Source: an uncultured Verrucomicrobiota bacterium
GTDB lineage: Bacteria > Verrucomicrobiota > Verrucomicrobiae > Opitutales > Opitutaceae
NCBI GenBank assembly: GCA_946482165.1
Contig: CAMLQS010000083.1
Location: forward strand, 1 to 16,510
DNA: 16,510 bases
Direction of reading: 5' to 3'
The notes beneath the pieces are model-generated. The model worked only from the letters and a program-made list of their open reading frames with translations, was not told where the DNA came from and searched no databases. Both the position numbers and the translations under genes were made by a program. How positions within the stretch are numbered: the first letter of the stretch is position 1; each line of letters begins with the position of its first letter. Positions 13,477-16,510 of this stretch are shown here, one piece after another.

Positions 13477-13892
13477 GCGAATCGGAGCCGGTGCTGCTCT
13501 TCGACGGCGAGTGCGGCTTGTGCAACACCCTGGCGCGCTTCCTCCTCCGACGCGACCGCGCGAGGCGCCTGCGTTTCGCGGCCTTGCAGGGAAACCACGG
13601 GCAGGCGGCTCTGCGCCGCCTCGGGCTGCCGACGCGCGATTTCGACAGCCTGGTTTTTCTCCCGCGCGGCGAGGCGGGGCCGGGTCTGCTGCGCACCGAA
13701 GGGGCGCTGGCCGCGATGTCGGCGCTGGGCGGGGGCTGGGCGCGTCTGGCGCGGTGCTTGCGACGCGTGCCGGCGGGGCTGCGGGACGGGGTTTATCGCC
13801 TGGTGGCGAGAACGCGTTACGCGATTTTTGGGCGGCACCGCGGCGCGCCCCTGTGGCGCGAAGCCGCGTGGGCGGACCGGTTCTACGATTGA
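13473..13892 (+). CDS. DCC-family thiol-disulfide oxidoreductase (DUF393)
   Basis: 139 residues, normal for the family. The name-giving motif is LLFDGECGLCN (D11, C14, C17), a thioredoxin-like fold with a CxxC pair, followed by FLLRRDRARRLRFAALQG, a typical second strand. A C-terminal helical region carries RYAIFGR and LWREAAWADRFYD. The family is predicted to exchange thiols and disulfides; physiological partners are not known. No signal peptide is present. The ATG at 13473 is coupled to the small upstream ORF. It converges with patB, with only 18 bp between stops. Confidence 0.9.
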   Translation: MSESEPVLLFDGECGLCNTLARFLLRRDRARRLRFAALQGNHGQAALRRLGLPTRDFDSLVFLPRGEAGPGLLRTEGALAAMSALGGGWARLARCLRRVPAGLRDGVYRLVARTRYAIFGRHRGAPLWREAAWADRFYD

Positions 13893-13910
13893 GCGCGGCC
13901 GCGGACGGGC

Positions 13911-15101
13911 TCAGCCCCCCGCCGGGAGGGCCTGCACGGCGGCCGCCATGCGGCGCAACGCCTCGTCGAGCGTGGCCCGCGGGCAGCCGAAGTTGAGCCG
14001 CACGTAGTGGCCCGGGGCGGCGTCGAAGAAGCGTCCGTCGCTCAGGCCGACTCCGTGCGCCTCAAAATGCGCCACGGGGTCCTCCAGCCCGAGGGCGGAG
14101 ACGTTGAGCCAGGCGAGGTAGGTCGCTTCGAGCGGCGCTTCGAGCCGCACGTTTTTGAACACGCCCGTGCCGAAGGTGGCCTGCAGGTGAGCGGCATGCG
14201 AGCGAAGCGTGGCGAGGAGGCCTTGGCGCCAGTCTTCGCTGTCGCGATAGGCGGCTTCACAGGCGGAGTAGCCGAGCGTGGTGACTTCCGCGACGATGCC
14301 CCACGTCGCTCGGACAAAGCGGGCGCGCAAAGCGGCGTCGGGTATGATCGCGAAGGAGGTCCCGAGTCCGGGCACGTTGTAGGTTTTGCTCGGCGCCATC
14401 AACGTGAGCGTGCGCGCCGCGTGTTCCGGAGCCACGAGAGCGGTGGGAAGGTGCGGCAGCGCGGGGTCGAGGATCAGGTCGCAGTGGATCTCGTCGGAGC
14501 AGAGGATAAGATCGTGCCGCGCGCAGAACTCCGCGAGACGGGCGATTTCGTCGCGTCGGAAAACGCGCGCCACGGGGTTGTGCGGGTTGCAGAGGAAAAA
14601 CAGCCGGGTCTTTGGCGTCACCGCGCGCTCGAGCGCCTCCCAATCGATCTCCCACGCGCCGTCGCCGCGTCCGGCGGGGCCGGCGCGCAGCGTGAGCGGC
14701 ACGGGGACCGACACGCGGCCCGAGTTTTTCGGGGCCGTCATGAACGGCGGATACACGGGCGTGAGGCAAAGCACCTCCTCGCCCGGCTGGGCAAAGGCCT
14801 GCGCGGTGACGTTGAGGCCGCAGACGAGACCCGGCAGCCATACCAGCCAGTCGGCGTCTATCTTCCACCCGTAGCGCGCGGCGCAGGCGTCCACGACCGC
14901 GTCCACCGTGGACTGCGTCGGGCGCGCATAGCCGAAGATGCCATGGTCCACGCGCTCGTGCAGCGCCTTGATGATGGCGGGCGAAGAACGAAAATCCATG
15001 TCCGCCACCCACATGGGGAGAATGTCTTTCCCGGCGTATTTCTTCCACTTCTGGGAGTCGGTGCCGGCGCGGTGGGGAACGGTGTTGAAATCAAGGCTCA
15101 T
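13911..15101 (-). CDS. patB: PLP-dependent C-S lyase / aminotransferase, PatB/MalY type
   Basis: 396 residues, fold-type I PLP enzyme of about normal length for MalY/PatB. These act as cystathionine beta-lyases that give homocysteine, pyruvate and ammonia, and some have regulatory roles. The N-terminal block DSQKWKKY...DILPMWVADMDF and HGIFGYARP is specific to this group. The PLP contacts are NPHNPVARVF (N172 region), SDEIHCDLIL (D203) and the Schiff-base lysine K239 in APSKTYNVPGLGTSFAI. The substrate carboxylate arginine is R368 in YVRLNFGCPR. NPHNPVA replaces the common NPHNPVG. The ATG at 15101 has no Shine-Dalgarno sequence. It is divergent from the Hsp20 pair. A true aminotransferase activity is less likely, given the PatB-specific N-terminus. 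Confidence 0.92.
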   Translation of the reverse strand: MSLDFNTVPHRAGTDSQKWKKYAGKDILPMWVADMDFRSSPAIIKALHERVDHGIFGYARPTQSTVDAVVDACAARYGWKIDADWLVWLPGLVCGLNVTAQAFAQPGEEVLCLTPVYPPFMTAPKNSGRVSVPVPLTLRAGPAGRGDGAWEIDWEALERAVTPKTRLFFLCNPHNPVARVFRRDEIARLAEFCARHDLILCSDEIHCDLILDPALPHLPTALVAPEHAARTLTLMAPSKTYNVPGLGTSFAIIPDAALRARFVRATWGIVAEVTTLGYSACEAAYRDSEDWRQGLLATLRSHAAHLQATFGTGVFKNVRLEAPLEATYLAWLNVSALGLEDPVAHFEAHGVGLSDGRFFDAAPGHYVRLNFGCPRATLDEALRRMAAAVQALPAGG

Positions 15102-15327
15102 GGCGGGGCGGGCACGGTGGGGAAGCCGCCCGGGCTCGGCACGCGTTTTTTGAGACGACCTTGCTCAGTCGCGTGACAAACGGGCGGACAAATTTTCCCG
15201 GCCGCCGAGGGGTTGTATCATGTAAATATCTGTTATCCAAGGTAAAGAGTCCGGTATCCGATCCGGCATCGCGTATGCAAGGGACTGAGTCGAAACAAAC
15301 ACCAATCCAAACCCAGGAGACATTACC
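15102..15327. promoter_or_regulatory. Divergent intergenic region with an AT-rich island (patB / hsp20)
   Basis: This 226-bp region must hold promoters in both directions. An AT-rich island at about 15188-15250 (with TTGTATCATGTAAATATCTG and TTATCC) is the most likely site. On the minus strand TTGGAT, 17 bases, TACAAC could serve as -35/-10 for patB; on the plus strand TTATCC, 16 bases, TATCCG is weaker. I find no CIRCE element (TTAGCACTC-N9-GAGTGCTAA) and no ROSE or fourU thermometer. The 40 bases before the hsp20 start are A/C-rich and look unstructured. Confidence 0.4.
15315..15320 (+). promoter_or_regulatory. Shine-Dalgarno of the first hsp20 gene
   Basis: AGGAGA, with AGGAG ending eight bases before the ATG at 15328, fixes the start. 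It is one of only two well-placed canonical Shine-Dalgarno sequences I see in the window. Confidence 0.85.
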
Positions 15328-15771
15328 ATGAGACTCATCCGCTACACTACGCCGTCCTCTCGCGCCCAGTATCCGGCCTTTGCCCGCAGCCCGTGGGCGG
15401 GGTTGGAGGACCAGATGGACCGGCTTTTCGAGGCCGCCTTGGGCGAGACCGCGGGCGTCAGCGCCGCGGGTTTTCCGGTCGACCTCTTTGAAGACGCCTC
15501 CGCGACCTATGTGCGTGCCGAGCTGCCCGGCGTGAACCGCGCCGACATCGGCGTCGAGCTCGCCGACGGCACGCTCCAGATCTCCGCGAAGCGCACGCGC
15601 AAGATCGGCGAACGCGAGGAGACCGCCGAGTTCAGCCGCGCGCTCACCGTGCCCGAGGGGGCCGTGCAGGCCGACAAGATCAGCGCCGCCTACGAGAACG
15701 GCGTGCTCACCGTCACGTTGCCCAAACGCGAGGAAGCCAAGCCCCGCAAGATCAGCGTGGCCGTCTCGTAA
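15328..15771 (+). CDS. Small heat shock protein, Hsp20/alpha-crystallin family
   Basis: 147 residues. It is an ATP-independent holdase that binds unfolding proteins and forms oligomers in the cytoplasm. The N-terminal arm holds SPWAGLEDQMDRLFEAALGE, the usual start in bacterial class A sHSPs. The alpha-crystallin domain spans about residues 48-135: FPVDLFEDASATYVRAELPG, then NRADIGVELADGTLQISAKR, EFSRALTVPEGAVQADKISA and the signature YENGVLTVTLPK. The C-terminal I-x-V anchor is in KISVAVS, so oligomer contacts are intact. The start is set by AGGAGA at 15315. It is followed after 65 bp by a second Hsp20 gene, and no terminator is seen between them, so they probably share a transcript. Confidence 0.96.
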   Translation: MRLIRYTTPSSRAQYPAFARSPWAGLEDQMDRLFEAALGETAGVSAAGFPVDLFEDASATYVRAELPGVNRADIGVELADGTLQISAKRTRKIGEREETAEFSRALTVPEGAVQADKISAAYENGVLTVTLPKREEAKPRKISVAVS

Positions 15772-15821
15772 CCGCAAAAAACGAAGACCCGAGACTTACT
15801 CGATCCAACCAACCATCGCTC

Positions 15822-15829
15822 AAAGGAGG
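15822..15829 (+). promoter_or_regulatory. Shine-Dalgarno of the second hsp20 gene
   Basis: AAAGGAGG, a nearly perfect anti-16S match, ends seven bases before the ATG at 15837. It is the strongest ribosome binding site in the window. Confidence 0.88.
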
Positions 15830-15836
15830 AATCACC

Positions 15837-16247
15837 ATGTCACTCATCTCTTCCCTCATTCCGGCCTTCGCCGCCACGCCCGCGAGCCGCTCCGCCAACT
15901 CCGGCGGTCCGAATGGCCCCGAGCCGACCGTGGCCCCGCGCCACGAGGTCACGGAAACACCGGAAGCCTACGGCCTCACCGTGGAGCTGCCTGGAGTGGC
16001 CAAGGACGGACTCGAACTCAGCGTCGACCACCAGCAGATACGCGTCCTCGGCCGCCGCGCCTGGCGCAAGCCCGAGGGGTGGCACGCCCTGCATCGGGAG
16101 TCGCGCGACGCGACCTTTGAACTCGTGCTCGATCACGGCCGCGTGATCGACGCCGACAAAGTCCACGCCGAGCTTCGCGACGGCGTCCTCCGCGTCTCTC
16201 TGCCCAAGGCCGAGGCGCTGAAGCCCCGTAAGATTTCCGTGGCCTGA
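15837..16247 (+). CDS. Second small heat shock protein, Hsp20 family
   Basis: 136 residues. The N-terminal arm is short, Ser/Pro/Gly-rich and unlike the first copy (MSLISSLIPAFAATPAS). The alpha-crystallin domain spans about 35-123: PRHEVTETPEAYGLTVELPG, then AKDGLELSVDHQQIRVLGRR, an unusual Trp/His-rich loop (KPEGWHALHRESRDA), ATFELVLDHGRVIDADKVHA and the signature LRDGVLRVSLPK. The C-terminal anchor RKISVA is kept and matches the first copy. The two are diverged paralogues rather than a recent duplication; tandem pairs of this kind often form hetero-oligomers (as IbpA/IbpB do). The conserved domain edges and a strong Shine-Dalgarno sequence make this a secure call. A terminator follows at 16276. 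Confidence 0.95.
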   Translation: MSLISSLIPAFAATPASRSANSGGPNGPEPTVAPRHEVTETPEAYGLTVELPGVAKDGLELSVDHQQIRVLGRRAWRKPEGWHALHRESRDATFELVLDHGRVIDADKVHAELRDGVLRVSLPKAEALKPRKISVA

Positions 16248-16275
16248 TCAAACGACGCGATCAGCCGCGGTTCAC

Positions 16276-16309
16276 CGCGCGCCTCCAAGCGGGGCGCGCG
16301 TTTCATTTT
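16276..16309 (+). terminator. Rho-independent terminator after the hsp20 pair
   Basis: An 8-bp stem, CGCGCGCC (16276-16283) with GGCGCGCG (16293-16300), has a 9-nt loop and is followed by TTTCATTTT. It lies 28 bases after the second hsp20 stop. Confidence 0.8.
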
Positions 16310-16335
16310 CCCGCGAACGTCTCCCGGCCGGCTGG

Positions 16336-16363
16336 TTGACTTGCCTTCCGATCACGCTAGCTC
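16336..16363 (+). promoter_or_regulatory. Possible sigma70-type promoter for the last gene
   Basis: TTGACT (16336-16341), a 16-base spacer, then TAGCTC (16358-16363), which ends 17 bases before the ATG at 16381. The -35 is good and the -10 is poor. It lies just after a terminator, where a promoter is expected. Confidence 0.35.
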
Positions 16364-16380
16364 TGAGCCCCTTTTTCGCC

Positions 16381-16510
16381 ATGCGAATCCTCCGAGTTCT
16401 CGTGTTGAGTCTTCCCTTCTGGCTGGCCGGCCTGCTCGCCGCCCAAGAAGCCGCGGCGCCGGCTGCGTCGGCTGCGCCGACCACCGCGCCCGACGTGGGC
16501 ACGCAGGCCG
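16381..16510 (+). CDS. Exported protein, N-terminal fragment
   Basis: The first 43 residues are present and the gene runs off the window. The start MRILRVLVLSLPFWLAGLLA is a clean Sec signal peptide with a basic n-region, and cleavage is likely after LLA or LLAA. It is followed by a low-complexity Ala/Pro/Thr stretch (AAAPAASAAPTTAP) that looks like a linker between signal and folded domain. The family cannot be told from this much. The ATG at 16381 fits a promoter candidate at 16336 and follows the hsp20 terminator, so it starts a new transcription unit. The leader is C/T-rich without a Shine-Dalgarno sequence. Confidence 0.7.
   Translation, partial: MRILRVLVLSLPFWLAGLLAAQEAAAPAASAAPTTAPDVGTQA

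Noticed and set aside
13214..13838. Longer N-terminus for dusB
   Set aside because: The open frame continues upstream into the DCC gene, but the translated part is Arg/Pro/Ala-rich. The Dus barrel begins at the ATG at 13214.
14007..15176. A 389-codon open frame on the plus strand opposite patB
   Set aside because: Shadow of the PLP enzyme, which has its lysine, aspartate and arginine landmarks in order on the minus strand.
1..16510. CRISPR arrays, tRNA, rRNA, IS elements, toxin-antitoxin or defence genes
   Set aside because: Read on both strands; no regularly spaced repeats, no cloverleaf-like sequence with CCA region, and no transposase, nuclease or restriction motifs were seen.

Overview
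This is a GC-rich chromosomal window (my estimate is near 70% G+C, with strong G/C preference at third codon positions). The gene content points to a Verrucomicrobium, most likely of the Opitutaceae type. The pointers are a ParE-type topoisomerase subunit of the form seen in Bacteroidetes, Chlamydiae and Verrucomicrobia, a DUF5069 protein, an SHD1-thioredoxin fusion, a very large secreted subtilase ending in Ig-like and beta-rich domains, a small glycine-rich RRM protein, and start codons that mostly lack a Shine-Dalgarno sequence. The placement is an inference from protein families; there is no rRNA in the window. I see no insertion sequence, phage gene, CRISPR array, tRNA or rRNA.

Layout. 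(1) Position 1-185 is the 5' end of parE on the minus strand, divergent from a two-TM protein (375-1031, plus). (2) A run of eight minus-strand genes fills 1120-9531. In transcription order these are a small two-TM protein, a DUF5069 protein, gluconokinase (gntK), a secreted SHD1-thioredoxin, a conserved protein of a family often labelled 3-methyladenine DNA glycosylase, a 1232-residue secreted subtilase with a P-domain, a PfkB sugar kinase resembling YihV, and a TM-anchored protein with a histidine tail. (3) Divergent from that run, on the plus strand, are an Hsp15-like S4 protein (9605-10018), an RRM protein with a long structured leader and a textbook terminator (10233-10717), and a proline-rich single-TM protein whose C terminus looks like GspB (10756-12072). 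(4) dusB (12105-13214, minus) lies opposite a tiny membrane ORF that is translationally coupled to a DCC-family thiol oxidoreductase (13312-13892, plus). (5) patB/malY-type C-S lyase (13911-15101, minus) diverges from a tandem pair of Hsp20 genes (15328-16247, plus), which ends in a terminator. A secreted protein then begins at 16381 and runs off the window.

How the genes relate. Three genes concern proteostasis or RNA under stress (Hsp15-like protein, two Hsp20s), two concern RNA handling (RRM protein, dihydrouridine synthase), two are sugar kinases, and two are thiol-redox proteins (SHD1-thioredoxin, DCC protein). There is no clear single pathway; this is mostly ordinary core-chromosome content. 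The parts least explained by known families are the 214-nt leader of the RRM gene, which shares related repeat arms with its own terminator; the coupled 54-residue Cys-pair ORF; a C9 tract just before the protease start; and the fact that, among starts that can be judged, only the two Hsp20 genes carry well-placed canonical Shine-Dalgarno sequences.
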